In this document: positions 19,623-28,156 of the stretch, piece by piece
Layout: every line of letters starts with the position of its first letter
How positions within the stretch are numbered: the stretch's first letter is position 1
IMG/VR virus record: IMGVR_UViG_3300024433_000003
Location: 1-41,732 of that record
Strand: one strand, 5' to 3'
Source: a virus
Length of the DNA: 41,732 bases
Notes under the pieces: generated by a model
Databases searched by the model: none
What the model was told of the DNA's origin: nothing
The model's input: the letters and a program-made list of their open reading frames with translations, nothing else
Program-made: the position numbers and the translations under genes

Positions 19623-19915
19623 ATTTCAAACCCTATGCTGACAAGATAATTGTCAAATCTATTAAAAAAGAGAAATCGGATGGTGGTATCATCCTACCTG
19701 AGACGAAAAGCATGGAGCATTTGGTGCGGGGTGAAGTTGTGGCGGTCTCGGATGGATTTCTTTTAGATGGCAAAGAATGGCCGTTGACCTCTAAGATTGG
19801 CGACATTGTGTGGTTTCAGAAGGGGCTTGGTGTACCGTTTCCATTTGAGGGTGAAGAGTATCAGATATTGCAGGAGGGGACGGTTTTTGGGAAAGAGGTA
19901 AAAGTAAAACTTTAA
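19619..19915 (+). CDS. GroES-like co-chaperonin (98 aa)
   Basis: Cpn10 family: an N-terminal strand (YADKIIVKSIKKEKSDGGII) including the start of the mobile loop (SDGGIILPET), RGEVVAVSDG, then IGDIVWFQKGLGVPF and EGEEYQILQEGTVFG. Length is right for a GroES monomer. It would cap host GroEL and help fold phage proteins, as gp31 of T4 does for its capsid protein. No GroEL is encoded here. It sits between terminase and portal, consistent with a head-assembly role. Confidence 0.88.
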   Translation: MNFKPYADKIIVKSIKKEKSDGGIILPETKSMEHLVRGEVVAVSDGFLLDGKEWPLTSKIGDIVWFQKGLGVPFPFEGEEYQILQEGTVFGKEVKVKL

Positions 19916-19956
19916 GCCGGAACTTAAAGTAAAGAATTAGTTGGGGGCGTAAAAGG

Positions 19957-21885
19957 GTGGCAGTAAAAGAGGCAGTAGAGGTAGATGAAGATGTCGGCTT
20001 TGACGGCATTGACATTGATACCGAGACAGACGAAAGACTTATAGCACTAAAGATTGCCGAGCAGATTGGTGAGTCTCGTGCCTATTGGCAGGACTTTAAA
20101 TCTTTATGCACTGAACTATATTTCGATTTTCTCGCCTATAAAGAATCCATCACGGATTCTACCAAATCCAATACATTTATTCCTTTGCCTTATGTAGACA
20201 TAAGGGTCACTAAGGCACGGATCAAACAGATTATTACGGGGACTAAACCTTATGCTCGTGTCAAACCTAAACCCTACAATCCTGAGCTTAGCTTTAAAGC
20301 CAGCCACTTTGCTTACAATCTTTTGGATGAGGCTGAATTTGAGTCCTTCCTTGACCTGCTCATTCAGGATGCTTTGATCTATACCGGTGCTCCGTTTCAG
20401 GTAACGTGGGGCACAGAATACAAAGAGATGCCCGCCTTTTGGGATGCGGAAAGTTTGGGGGAGAGGTTTGGCGTTGATTTAACGGGAGCGGATATTCGCA
20501 TCCCCAAGTTTGACGATAACGGCGAAAGGGTTTTTGAGCTTCAGGAGATAAGAGATGGAGTTTTCTTGGAGGTCATTCCCATTCAGGATTTTTACCTGAT
20601 TAAAAATTCCAAGGACGTTGAAACGGATCCGTGGGCAGGTAAACATTATTCAGCTACCATAGAGGACTTAGAAGGAAAAGTTAATTCTGATGGCACTCCT
20701 CGTTATAAGAATCTCGATACATTGAGAGCGTTGGGCACAACTAAGCGTGCCGACACTGCGGAGCCGACACGTCAATTCCAGCCCGTTAAAAGAGATGATC
20801 CCGCCCAACCTACCTTCACTAAAGAATTTGACATTATCGAATTCTGCACGGATAAAAAGATTTTTCATTGGCCCGAAGGTGCAGAGTTTCTGATTGCCTC
20901 AGACCCTAATCCTTACAAGAAAAAACCCTTTCACATTGCCAGGGTAGAAAAGCTTACGGGTGAGCCTTATGGGCTTTCACCTAATCGAGTTAATCACCTG
21001 TTGACCCGGACTATGAATGAGGTTGTGGACATCATTATGGACGGTTTGTTTTTAGAGGACAACAAAGCATTCGTGGTAAATGAGGATCTGGTGGATGATT
21101 TTGAAGTTGGGGCGACACAGGGCAACCTTATTCATGTGCATGGTCTCGACTCGGGAAATGATGTTAGATCAGCTATTTATGCTATTGAGACAAGGGCAAT
21201 AGCCAATGAAATTATGCCTCTTTGGGAAAAGCTTGACACTACCCACCAACTGGTGGCAGGTAGACCTAATATGAGCGTTGGGATGCCACAGCTGGGTGCT
21301 GAGACCGCTTTTGAGAATGCACAGTTGGCGGCAGGTGCAAGCACGCCTGTTATTGACATGACAGCCAACCTTGTTGATACCGCCTTGAGGAAAATTTATC
21401 AAGACTTGTTCCATTTAGCCCAGATACATTTCACCACAGAAAAAAGCATGGAGGTGTTGGATGGTGATGGCAACTTAATGGGGGGAGAATCTCTGGTAAT
21501 GACCCCGGGTGAGGTTTATAAAAACTATGATTTTGAGTTCGAGTTTTTGGGTAAGGAAAGAAACAAGATCGAAGAGCGGGCGGCACTAACTAACATGCTG
21601 ATGGTTTGGGGGAACGTTAAAAATGTAGATGAAGTTACGGCTTTAATTATGAAGAATCTTTTGTTGCAATCGGGCATATCGGATACGGCTGCTATCAAAG
21701 GGGCTTTAGATAAAGCCATTCAACAAAGACGGCAAATGGAGATGATGGCAATGCAGGCTAAGATGGGAGGAGGGGAGCAAGGGGGACCGATGGGCGGTTT
21801 ACCGGGAACGGGTCCGGAGGCGGTTGGTGAGCCGATGCGGGATGCGGGGAATATGATGAATGCTTTTAAACCTACGGGAATGTAA
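19957..21885 (+). CDS. Portal protein (642 aa)
   Basis: GTG at 19957. Size, position after terminase and before scaffold and capsid, and sequence features identify the portal: YWQDFKSLCTELYFDFLAYK, SNTFIPLPYVDIRVTKARIK, IQDALIYTGAPFQVTWGTEY, PFHIARVEKLTGEPYGLSPN, and a C-terminal helical barrel-like region (VDTALRKIYQDLFHLAQIHF). The C-terminus is Met/Gly rich. It forms the dodecameric ring at one capsid vertex for DNA passage. It resembles portals of short-tailed phages with N4-gp56-type capsids. Confidence 0.88.
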   Translation: MAVKEAVEVDEDVGFDGIDIDTETDERLIALKIAEQIGESRAYWQDFKSLCTELYFDFLAYKESITDSTKSNTFIPLPYVDIRVTKARIKQIITGTKPYARVKPKPYNPELSFKASHFAYNLLDEAEFESFLDLLIQDALIYTGAPFQVTWGTEYKEMPAFWDAESLGERFGVDLTGADIRIPKFDDNGERVFELQEIRDGVFLEVIPIQDFYLIKNSKDVETDPWAGKHYSATIEDLEGKVNSDGTPRYKNLDTLRALGTTKRADTAEPTRQFQPVKRDDPAQPTFTKEFDIIEFCTDKKIFHWPEGAEFLIASDPNPYKKKPFHIARVEKLTGEPYGLSPNRVNHLLTRTMNEVVDIIMDGLFLEDNKAFVVNEDLVDDFEVGATQGNLIHVHGLDSGNDVRSAIYAIETRAIANEIMPLWEKLDTTHQLVAGRPNMSVGMPQLGAETAFENAQLAAGASTPVIDMTANLVDTALRKIYQDLFHLAQIHFTTEKSMEVLDGDGNLMGGESLVMTPGEVYKNYDFEFEFLGKERNKIEERAALTNMLMVWGNVKNVDEVTALIMKNLLLQSGISDTAAIKGALDKAIQQRRQMEMMAMQAKMGGGEQGGPMGGLPGTGPEAVGEPMRDAGNMMNAFKPTGM

Positions 21886-21887
21886 TT

Positions 21888-22055
21888 ATGCCAATTGAAA
21901 GACGAGGTAAGTTAATTTATCATCGAGTAGGTGGAAAATGGAAGGTTAAACAACACTGTGAATCGGTTACTTCTGCAAAGAGTGCCTTTAGATTGCTTAA
22001 AGGTTTGGAATCAGGCAGTATCAAACGTGAAGACGTAGGAAAAAGGAGGAAATAA
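21888..22055 (+). CDS. Small basic protein (55 aa)
   Basis: ATG at 21888, two bases after the portal stop; the TAA overlaps the next ATG. MPIERRGKLIYHRVGGKWKV and SAKSAFRLLKGLESG give a small basic alpha/beta protein. Similar tiny basic proteins occur among phage head genes; not assigned. Confidence 0.6.
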   Translation: MPIERRGKLIYHRVGGKWKVKQHCESVTSAKSAFRLLKGLESGSIKREDVGKRRK

Positions 22056-22384
22056 TGGCATCTAATCCATACAGTCAGGCAGAAGTTGCAACACGGATCA
22101 TGGAGGGAAAACAAAGGCAAATCAGAGACCTCTTGGCGAGTAAGGGGGAGGCTCTTGAGTTTTTGAATTGGGCGGAGTTGCCCATGACCAAGAAATTCAG
22201 GGAAAGCCTTAAAAGAAAAGAGAAGGAATATGATAAGCAGTTGAAGACACAGAAATGGAAGACTGAGGCTGAGGGTCGTGGTCTTTGCTATCTGTGTGGA
22301 TACTTGGGGTTACTGGAAGATATGATTGAATATTATAAGGGACAATATCAAAGAATACAAAACATTAAACAAAGGGAGGGCTAA
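22055..22384 (+). CDS. Hypothetical head-module protein (109 aa)
   Basis: TAATG coupling with the previous gene and AGGAGG upstream. Helical, charged, with CYLCGYLGLLEDMIEYYKG near the C-terminus. Lies between portal and scaffold; function unknown. Confidence 0.6.
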   Translation: MASNPYSQAEVATRIMEGKQRQIRDLLASKGEALEFLNWAELPMTKKFRESLKRKEKEYDKQLKTQKWKTEAEGRGLCYLCGYLGLLEDMIEYYKGQYQRIQNIKQREG

Positions 22385-22387
22385 ATA

Positions 22388-23242
22388 ATGGTAGTGCCAA
22401 AGACCATAAAGACCAATCCGCCCCCGGAGACCGAGATATTATCTGAAGTTCGTCAGGAAGTAACCGACCCGCTTCAGACATCTCCTAATCCAGGATTAGC
22501 TGATCCGTCTCAGGCTGCGGCTGAAGAAACTCCAGGGAGAGACCTGGAGCAAGAAACGGAAACCGTGGATCAACCATTCACAATTGATGAGGGTGGTGAG
22601 CCACTCCCAGGAGAGCCATCGGGTGATCCCTTAAAGGATACCCAGAGAGCATATCACGAAACCAAAGGAGAGCTTGCTAAAATCAAAAAGGTTCTTGCTT
22701 TTATGGTGGCGAATACTCGGGCGGGTGGTAGACAAGCACCGCCCCAGGGACCACAGATTCCACCCGAAATGTTATCACCAGATCCAACTGAAGATGAACG
22801 CTTAGATCCTACAAAATACACCAAGCGGATGATGATTTTGCAGGACATGGAGAGACGGCGTGAATCTACTATTCAGGAAATGCAGACCTTCACAGATACG
22901 CACTCCGATTGGCAGGATTTACTGCCTACGATGCAACAGATACGAGACGAGAACCCGGATGCTTATCAGAGATCGGGCAGTCTATCTCGTCTTCACAGGG
23001 CAGCCAAAGAGCGAGAAGAGTTAGATGGTTATCGGGAGGCTATGAAGGGTAGTGCGGATATAGCAATTCAGGCGGGAGCTAACATGCAGAAAAAGAAGGG
23101 TAGTAGTCCTTTTGTTTCTCCTTCTGGTGGCGGGGGTGGAAAATCAAAGTCTGTTATGCCCCCTGATTTTCCTCGGTGGGACACGGACAAACAATTGCAA
23201 TGGTTGAAAGATCACGGTCTCTACAAAGAAGACACATTTTAA
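22388..23242 (+). CDS. Probable scaffolding protein (284 aa)
   Basis: Pro/Glu-rich disordered N-terminus, a helical central region (TQRAYHETKGELAKIKKVLA, MMILQDMERRRESTIQEMQ), a Gly/Ser linker and a short C-terminal domain (PDFPRWDTDKQLQWLKDHGL). Acidic with basic C-terminus, directly upstream of the major capsid gene: the usual place and build of a scaffold that directs procapsid assembly. Confidence 0.7.
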   Translation: MVVPKTIKTNPPPETEILSEVRQEVTDPLQTSPNPGLADPSQAAAEETPGRDLEQETETVDQPFTIDEGGEPLPGEPSGDPLKDTQRAYHETKGELAKIKKVLAFMVANTRAGGRQAPPQGPQIPPEMLSPDPTEDERLDPTKYTKRMMILQDMERRRESTIQEMQTFTDTHSDWQDLLPTMQQIRDENPDAYQRSGSLSRLHRAAKEREELDGYREAMKGSADIAIQAGANMQKKKGSSPFVSPSGGGGGKSKSVMPPDFPRWDTDKQLQWLKDHGLYKEDTF

Positions 23243-23276
23243 CAAATAGGAACTGAAAGAAAAGGGGGTTTTATAA

Positions 23277-24596
23277 ATGGCTGTACCTCAAGTAACTGGA
23301 ACTTATGGGACAGGTATAGGACCGACCTACACCCATATCAACAAAAAGCTATTGGAGATAGCTAAGCCATATATGCCTTTGCATACATTGGTTCAGAAGA
23401 AGTTGATTCCACTGCATTCGGGTAAGACGGCTCAGTTTACACGCCTAATGAGGATACCGAAAGCTACCTCTGCCCTAAGCGAAGGAGCTGCGTTAACTGC
23501 GGTAGCGCCGTATGCCACCGACTTTACTGTAACCGTTGCTGAGTGGGGTAAGGCAATTTCGGTCTCTTCACTTTTGGATGATACTTTTATCACTCCGGCA
23601 CTATTGGCTTACACCGAGATTCTGGGCATCAACGCTGGTCAAACCATGAATTTGGAGCTTCAGAAGACTTTGTGGGGTCCGGCTCTGGGTGCCTCGACTA
23701 CTGCGGTGCAGGGATGTATGGGGTTGGTTAATGGTAGGGCTCACATAGGTGATCTCAACGAAGAGCTGACTTCGGATAGCACCGGAACGACTACGGCCTT
23801 TGGTTATAATACACTGTATAGCGGTAATGCCAGCTGGACAGATGGTGAGGATGGAAGGGGTGGAACCGCTGTTTTCAATAATCCACATAGCCCTAATTAC
23901 GGCTATGGTAGGCGAATTGCTACCTCTACTTCAACGTCTCCGGTGCAATTTGGTTGGGCTGGTGCAATTAAGACAGCTGGCACTGCTGCCAACACCGTTC
24001 TTTACGGTGCGGAAACCGCAAGGGTTTCGCATTTCGTAAGCGGTGGTGCGCTGATGTTGACTAAGGGCACGGATATCTTGAGGGCTAAGACCATCAGAAG
24101 GGCTTATGCCATGTTGGATGCGGAGTGTGCTCTGCCATTCATTAAGGGGGATTATGCAATCGTCATCCCGCCTAATAGTATGGCAACTTTGGCTGAAGAA
24201 ACCAGCACTGGAGGTTTTATTGATACCTTCAAATATACCAATTCCGGACCAATCTTGGACAACGAGATAGCCCGGACGGCAGGTTTCAGGGTGCTCAAAG
24301 AAACCGAGCCGTATTTGGTCGATGCAACCGTGGCTACGGTTGGAGACTATACTGGCACTAAAGGAGATTTGGAGGTGGTCTTTGCCCTTGGCAAGAATTG
24401 CCTGGGGGCTTGTGGATTGCAGGGACAGAGTAACCTTGGTTCTGATACCAGGATTATAATCCATCGCCCCGGACCACAAACCACAGCCGATCCCACTGAG
24501 ATGTTTTCAACTATGGCTTGGAAAACAACCTGGGCAAGGCTATCACTCAACGCCTGCTTTGGTGTGGGAATTGTGGTTTATCCAAACGCCATATAA
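23277..24596 (+). CDS. Major capsid protein, N4-gp56 type (439 aa)
   Basis: HK97-fold capsid protein of the N4-gp56 family. Near the N-terminus LLEIAKPYMPLHTLVQKKLI and SGKTAQFTRLMRIPKATSAL precede LSEGAALTAVAP and WGKAISVSSLLDDTF, typical for this family. Middle and C-terminal strands include RRAYAMLDAECALPF and YAIVIPPNSMATLAEET. AAAGGGGG precedes the ATG at 23277. It forms the icosahedral shell. A 14-bp hairpin follows the stop. Confidence 0.92.
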   Translation: MAVPQVTGTYGTGIGPTYTHINKKLLEIAKPYMPLHTLVQKKLIPLHSGKTAQFTRLMRIPKATSALSEGAALTAVAPYATDFTVTVAEWGKAISVSSLLDDTFITPALLAYTEILGINAGQTMNLELQKTLWGPALGASTTAVQGCMGLVNGRAHIGDLNEELTSDSTGTTTAFGYNTLYSGNASWTDGEDGRGGTAVFNNPHSPNYGYGRRIATSTSTSPVQFGWAGAIKTAGTAANTVLYGAETARVSHFVSGGALMLTKGTDILRAKTIRRAYAMLDAECALPFIKGDYAIVIPPNSMATLAEETSTGGFIDTFKYTNSGPILDNEIARTAGFRVLKETEPYLVDATVATVGDYTGTKGDLEVVFALGKNCLGACGLQGQSNLGSDTRIIIHRPGPQTTADPTEMFSTMAWKTTWARLSLNACFGVGIVVYPNAI

Positions 24597-24606
24597 CCTT
24601 TTAACA

Positions 24607-24639
24607 AACACGTGGGGTGCTTCGTGCATCCCACGTGTT
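24607..24639 (+). terminator. Stable hairpin after the capsid gene
   Basis: AACACGTGGGGTGC and GCATCCCACGTGTT form 14 pairs (one G-U) around TTCGT. It lies 11 bases after the capsid stop and 6 before the glycosyltransferase start. There is no U-tract on the plus strand, so attenuation, mRNA 3' protection or control of the next start is more likely than classical termination. Confidence 0.65.
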
Positions 24640-24645
24640 AAAGAG

Positions 24646-25644
24646 ATGTCGAAAAAACTGGTCGTCATACTTTCGTGCGCTGATTGGGCGGGTTCGCAAT
24701 ATCAGGCTTGCCAGGCAATAAACTCCGTAGGGGAATTTGAGTGTCGGCACGTAACCTTGTTTAAGCATCCCCATGAATATCCAACGGACGTTCTTATGCA
24801 CTTATACCCCAGGGCTACGACAGAACACAGGGCAAGCGTGATAGTAGGACTTGAATCCGGTCAATATGAAACCATATCCGATTTGTTGACTAAGGCAGAT
24901 ATAATTCATTTGTGGAATACTTCTCATGGGGAAGATGCTTTAATGCAGGCAGGTTTACCCGTGTCCTTTGATAAAGTCAAGGTTATAACCATGACTGGTA
25001 GTGCATATCGGGACTATCATTCTATGATAAATCTGCAATTAGCCATATTGAAGGATTGCAGGCTTGTGGTGCAAGACCCCATGCTCAAGTTCGAGGATGA
25101 AATTGAGTCGATTTTTATACCACACGCCATTAACGTCGAGGATTTTAAACCACAAGAGGATCGGGAAAAAATAGTAGGGGTTTATCGACCAACTCATAAA
25201 ACAGGTTTCAGGCATGGGGATGAGGATATAAGTCGAGTGCGTGAATTGATTGGATCCTTCGATGAATGGAAGGTGGGTTTAGATTATAATATGCCACACC
25301 AAGAGCGAATGGAAAAACTATCCCGATGCAGTCTGTTCATACAGGATTTAAGTCCTTATATCGGTTATTGGGGAAGATCGACCTTAGAGGCTTGTGCTTT
25401 AGCTGTTCCGTGTGTGCAAAATTACGACAACAGGATCATCGGTAAATCGGAGGGGAAGTTAGGTGAGATTCCATTGGTGAGGGTTGAGTTGAATACGGCG
25501 GAGACGGAGATCGAAAAACTGATAAAGGATGAAAATTATCGAGTGGAGGTTGGGCGAAAATCAAGACAGTGGATTGAGGATTGTTATTCTTATTCTGCTG
25601 TTGGCAAAATGTATTCGGATATTTATTCGGAGGCTCTAAAATGA
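24646..25644 (+). CDS. Glycosyltransferase, GT-B/GT4-like (332 aa)
   Basis: ATG at 24646 chosen because it follows the hairpin and begins the Rossmann strand KKLVVILSCADWAGSQY; an upstream start lies within the capsid gene. The C-terminal domain has YIGYWGRSTLEACALAVPCV, the GT4-type nucleotide-sugar site with its Glu. A sugar-transfer role on virion proteins, host surface or DNA cannot be decided. ATGA overlap with the next gene. Confidence 0.75.
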   Translation: MSKKLVVILSCADWAGSQYQACQAINSVGEFECRHVTLFKHPHEYPTDVLMHLYPRATTEHRASVIVGLESGQYETISDLLTKADIIHLWNTSHGEDALMQAGLPVSFDKVKVITMTGSAYRDYHSMINLQLAILKDCRLVVQDPMLKFEDEIESIFIPHAINVEDFKPQEDREKIVGVYRPTHKTGFRHGDEDISRVRELIGSFDEWKVGLDYNMPHQERMEKLSRCSLFIQDLSPYIGYWGRSTLEACALAVPCVQNYDNRIIGKSEGKLGEIPLVRVELNTAETEIEKLIKDENYRVEVGRKSRQWIEDCYSYSAVGKMYSDIYSEALK

Positions 25645-25730
25645 CCCTAATCATCATTGTTGGTGCAATTATACTTGAGCTCATTATACTGAAATTGGTT
25701 ATGCGGAAAAAGTGGAAGTGGACTCAATGA
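25641..25730 (+). CDS. Tiny membrane protein (29 aa)
   Basis: ATG at 25641 and TGA at 25730 both overlap neighbours by ATGA. MTLIIIVGAIILELIILKLV followed by a basic tail is one transmembrane helix. Located between two glycosyltransferases, it may help anchor them. Confidence 0.5.
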   Translation: MTLIIIVGAIILELIILKLVMRKKWKWTQ

Positions 25731-26443
25731 AATTTCAGAATGCAGGGATTATGCTGGCTCTCTTGGATTATCCTTTTGTTGAAAACGAGTGTGTGCGGTC
25801 GTTTTTCTCTATGTTTGAATATTCAAAATATCTGTGTCCAGGAAACGGCAATCCCAAAAACAACGTCGAGTGGGCAATGTTGGATGGCACATCTCCTGCA
25901 CGAGCACACAACCACGCCATTCAAGCCTTCTTAGATCGACCCGAATTTAAGTCTCTTTTGATAGTAGGGCACGATCATATTTTTAGACCGGATGCTTTGA
26001 AGATTTTATTCGAGGCGGATAAGGACATGATTGGTGGAATTACCTGTCAGCGTGTCAGGGGACTTTCGACTTTAAATAAGCCAATTTTGAGCATAGTAAA
26101 CGACTGGAAGGACGGAAAGACGAGAGCATTGACCAGAGATGAATGTATCGAAAGAATGAATAAAGCTGGGAACGAACCCTTTGAAGTTCCCTCTATGGGT
26201 GATGGTTTTATGTTGTTCAAGCGAAAAGTTTTTGAGCGTATAGACCCGCCCTGGTTTTACGAGCCGCCAATTCCCAAGGATCAGGTTAAGCCAGGTCAAA
26301 GTCGGGGCACATTAGGTTGCGACATTTCCTTTTTTGAGGAAGCACGGAAACTTGGTTTTGAAGTCTGGGCACACCCCAAGGTTCAATACGTTCATATCGG
26401 CAGAGGTTATACTGCCATTGAATATGATATTGGAGGAGAGTAA
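25727..26443 (+). CDS. Glycosyltransferase, GT-A/family 2-like (238 aa)
   Basis: ATG at 25727. Contains SPARAHNHAIQAFL and SLLIVGHDHIFRPDALKILF, where HDH is in place of the usual DDD/DxD after a hydrophobic strand, then DMIGGITCQRV and GDGFMLFKRKVFERIDPPWF, ending with HPKVQYVHIGRG. This is the layout of phage GT2-like enzymes. The DxH-type motif suggests altered metal binding. Partner of the GT-B gene upstream. Confidence 0.75.
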   Translation: MKFQNAGIMLALLDYPFVENECVRSFFSMFEYSKYLCPGNGNPKNNVEWAMLDGTSPARAHNHAIQAFLDRPEFKSLLIVGHDHIFRPDALKILFEADKDMIGGITCQRVRGLSTLNKPILSIVNDWKDGKTRALTRDECIERMNKAGNEPFEVPSMGDGFMLFKRKVFERIDPPWFYEPPIPKDQVKPGQSRGTLGCDISFFEEARKLGFEVWAHPKVQYVHIGRGYTAIEYDIGGE

Positions 26444-26445
26444 AA

Positions 26446-26589
26446 ATGAGCAGAACTGTAATTGCCACAATTATGAGGGTTAAATGTGAAGAGTGCGGGT
26501 ATGATGGTGAAGCAACAATCCGATGGAAGGATAAAGACCATTCTTGCCCCAAGTGTAATAAACCCTTGAAGGGTATTGGGAAGGAGTAA
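26446..26589 (+). CDS. Small zinc-ribbon protein (47 aa)
   Basis: ATG at 26446. VKCEECGYDGEATIRWKDKD then SCPKCNKPLKGIG is a complete two-knuckle zinc ribbon. Its last codons supply AAGGAG for the next gene. Confidence 0.65.
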   Translation: MSRTVIATIMRVKCEECGYDGEATIRWKDKDHSCPKCNKPLKGIGKE

Positions 26590-26594
26590 TCGTT

Positions 26595-26900
26595 ATTCCT
26601 ATTTATAATTACAAATGTGAATGTGGCTATTCTTCGGATACCTTTGTCTGGAAAATGGAGGAAGTGGTTTTGTGTCCATGTTGTGATAAACCTATGCAGA
26701 GGCTTTTTACGGTGAGCAACCTATGCCTTTTAAATAGACAGAAACCTGTTCCCTTCAAGTATGAACAGAAAGAATGTAATGCCACTAAAGAGCTTTATGA
26801 GAGTTGCAGGATGGATTTTAAGCACAAAAAGACAGGTTTGGGGGAATTGAAGTTTTGGAAGGACAGGATGGAGAGAGATCACCCGGAGATAATTACATAA
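26595..26900 (+). CDS. FmdB-type zinc-ribbon protein (101 aa), apparent ATT start
   Basis: The frame begins at ATT (26595-26597) eight bases after AAGGAG and reads xPIYNYKCECGYSSDTF, then LCPCCDKPMQRLF, matching the FmdB-type ribbon that starts MPIYEYRC. The first ATG (26655) would remove the first CxC knuckle. No ATG, GTG or TTG occurs between the upstream in-frame TAA and ATT. The C-terminal half is charged (MDFKHKKTGLGELKFWKDRM). Role in the capsid/glycosylation block unknown. Confidence 0.65.
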   Translation: MPIYNYKCECGYSSDTFVWKMEEVVLCPCCDKPMQRLFTVSNLCLLNRQKPVPFKYEQKECNATKELYESCRMDFKHKKTGLGELKFWKDRMERDHPEIIT

Positions 26901-26907
26901 AGCAAAT

Positions 26908-27495
26908 ATGGATACAACTAAATCAATGAATCAATCTTGGGTGGAGGGGATTCCATATTGGAACGAGGAAGCCATAGCCAGGATTGAGAACATAGTAAAT
27001 TGTTGGTCTAAGGTCTTTGAGTATGGGACGGGAGGTTCAACCGTTTGGTTGGTGCGGAGAGTCGCTGAATTGATTTCAGTAGAATATGATCCTAAGTGGT
27101 TTCGGATATTTAAGAATAGATTCAGGCAACAGTTTCCACTGGCTACAATCGGCGAAGACAGGATCAACTATCAATCGGTGGGGTCTTTAGAAATTGTTAA
27201 ACAGATACTGATTAGGTTAGAAGAGTTTAAGGGTTGTGGACAAAACTTTGTGGATACGATTTCAGTTTTCCCCGATGGCTATTTTGACTTGGTGATTGTT
27301 GATGCGAGAAACAGAGCAAGGTGTCTCAGGGCAGCTTTCCCTAAAGTGAAAAAGGGTGGCTGGATTTTATTGGATGATGCACAACGTTCTTGGTATCAAA
27401 AGGGGAAAGACGTATTGAAAAGCTGGGAATCAACAAGTTTTGGGGGTGGTAGATGGGGAAGGGAGGCAATGTTATTTCAGAGGATTGGTGTATAA
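26908..27495 (+). CDS. Class I SAM-dependent methyltransferase (195 aa)
   Basis: SAM-binding motif I is VFEYGTGGSTVWLV (residues about 36-49), motif II ISVEYDPKW, and motif IV region YFDLVIVDARNRARCLRAA followed by KKGGWILLDDAQRSWY. This is a small-molecule, sugar or protein methyltransferase type rather than a DNA methyltransferase. With two glycosyltransferases upstream it probably modifies a glycan. Ends one base before the next ATG. Confidence 0.75.
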   Translation: MDTTKSMNQSWVEGIPYWNEEAIARIENIVNCWSKVFEYGTGGSTVWLVRRVAELISVEYDPKWFRIFKNRFRQQFPLATIGEDRINYQSVGSLEIVKQILIRLEEFKGCGQNFVDTISVFPDGYFDLVIVDARNRARCLRAAFPKVKKGGWILLDDAQRSWYQKGKDVLKSWESTSFGGGRWGREAMLFQRIGV

Positions 27496-28146
27496 ATGAA
27501 CACAGCGACTTTATACAAAGATTTAAAGAATCTTTTCTTTCACTTACAGATAGACGATCCACGGCTTCAGGTGGCGACAAAGGCGGGATTCTTAGAGATG
27601 GGTCACTATATCGATCTGCCTGATGCCCAGGCTCATCCAGACGACATTACGGTCGTATCAAGGACACCAAATTATGACGTAACACTTGCAAGTGGTGGTG
27701 ATGTGGATCGAATAACCTCAGCCGTTTTTGTCTCAGGAACCACCAGGCAAATATTAGGTGATTCCTGGACTGAAAGAGAATATCAATATCATTATCGGGG
27801 AATAGCCGGAACGGGAGTGCCTTCTGAGTGTTGTTATTTTAAGGATCAATTATGGCTTTATAAGATTCCGAATTTGTCAGGAACCGTCTACTTGACTTGT
27901 CAGTCTGTTGTGGCCGATTTGACCGATTTTCCCGATAACTACTTTCCGTTGATGGTGGCATTGGTAGCCAAGCATCTGTTCAGGACAAGTTCCGAGCCCG
28001 AAGGAATAGCAATTTATCTTCGAGCCGTTCAGGACACAAAAGATTTAATTAAATCCTTTACGGGACGAATGCACCCCAAGAAAATGGTGATGGAAAAATC
28101 TACTTATCGTTCAAAAAGAATACAGAAATTGAATGCCTTAAATTAA
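27496..28146 (+). CDS. Putative head-tail connector/adaptor protein (216 aa)
   Basis: Follows the modification genes and precedes a second adaptor-like protein. N-terminal helix MNTATLYKDLKNLFFHLQID, central strands, and C-terminal helices FPLMVALVAKHLFRTSSEPE give an adaptor-like layout (helical core with a beta insert). Assignment rests on position and build. Confidence 0.5.
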   Translation: MNTATLYKDLKNLFFHLQIDDPRLQVATKAGFLEMGHYIDLPDAQAHPDDITVVSRTPNYDVTLASGGDVDRITSAVFVSGTTRQILGDSWTEREYQYHYRGIAGTGVPSECCYFKDQLWLYKIPNLSGTVYLTCQSVVADLTDFPDNYFPLMVALVAKHLFRTSSEPEGIAIYLRAVQDTKDLIKSFTGRMHPKKMVMEKSTYRSKRIQKLNALN

Positions 28147-28156
28147 GGGAGGATTT

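Noticed and set aside
23931-24479. 182-residue minus-strand frame within the capsid gene
   Set aside because: Antisense to a conserved capsid protein, no start signal and no protein-like motif.
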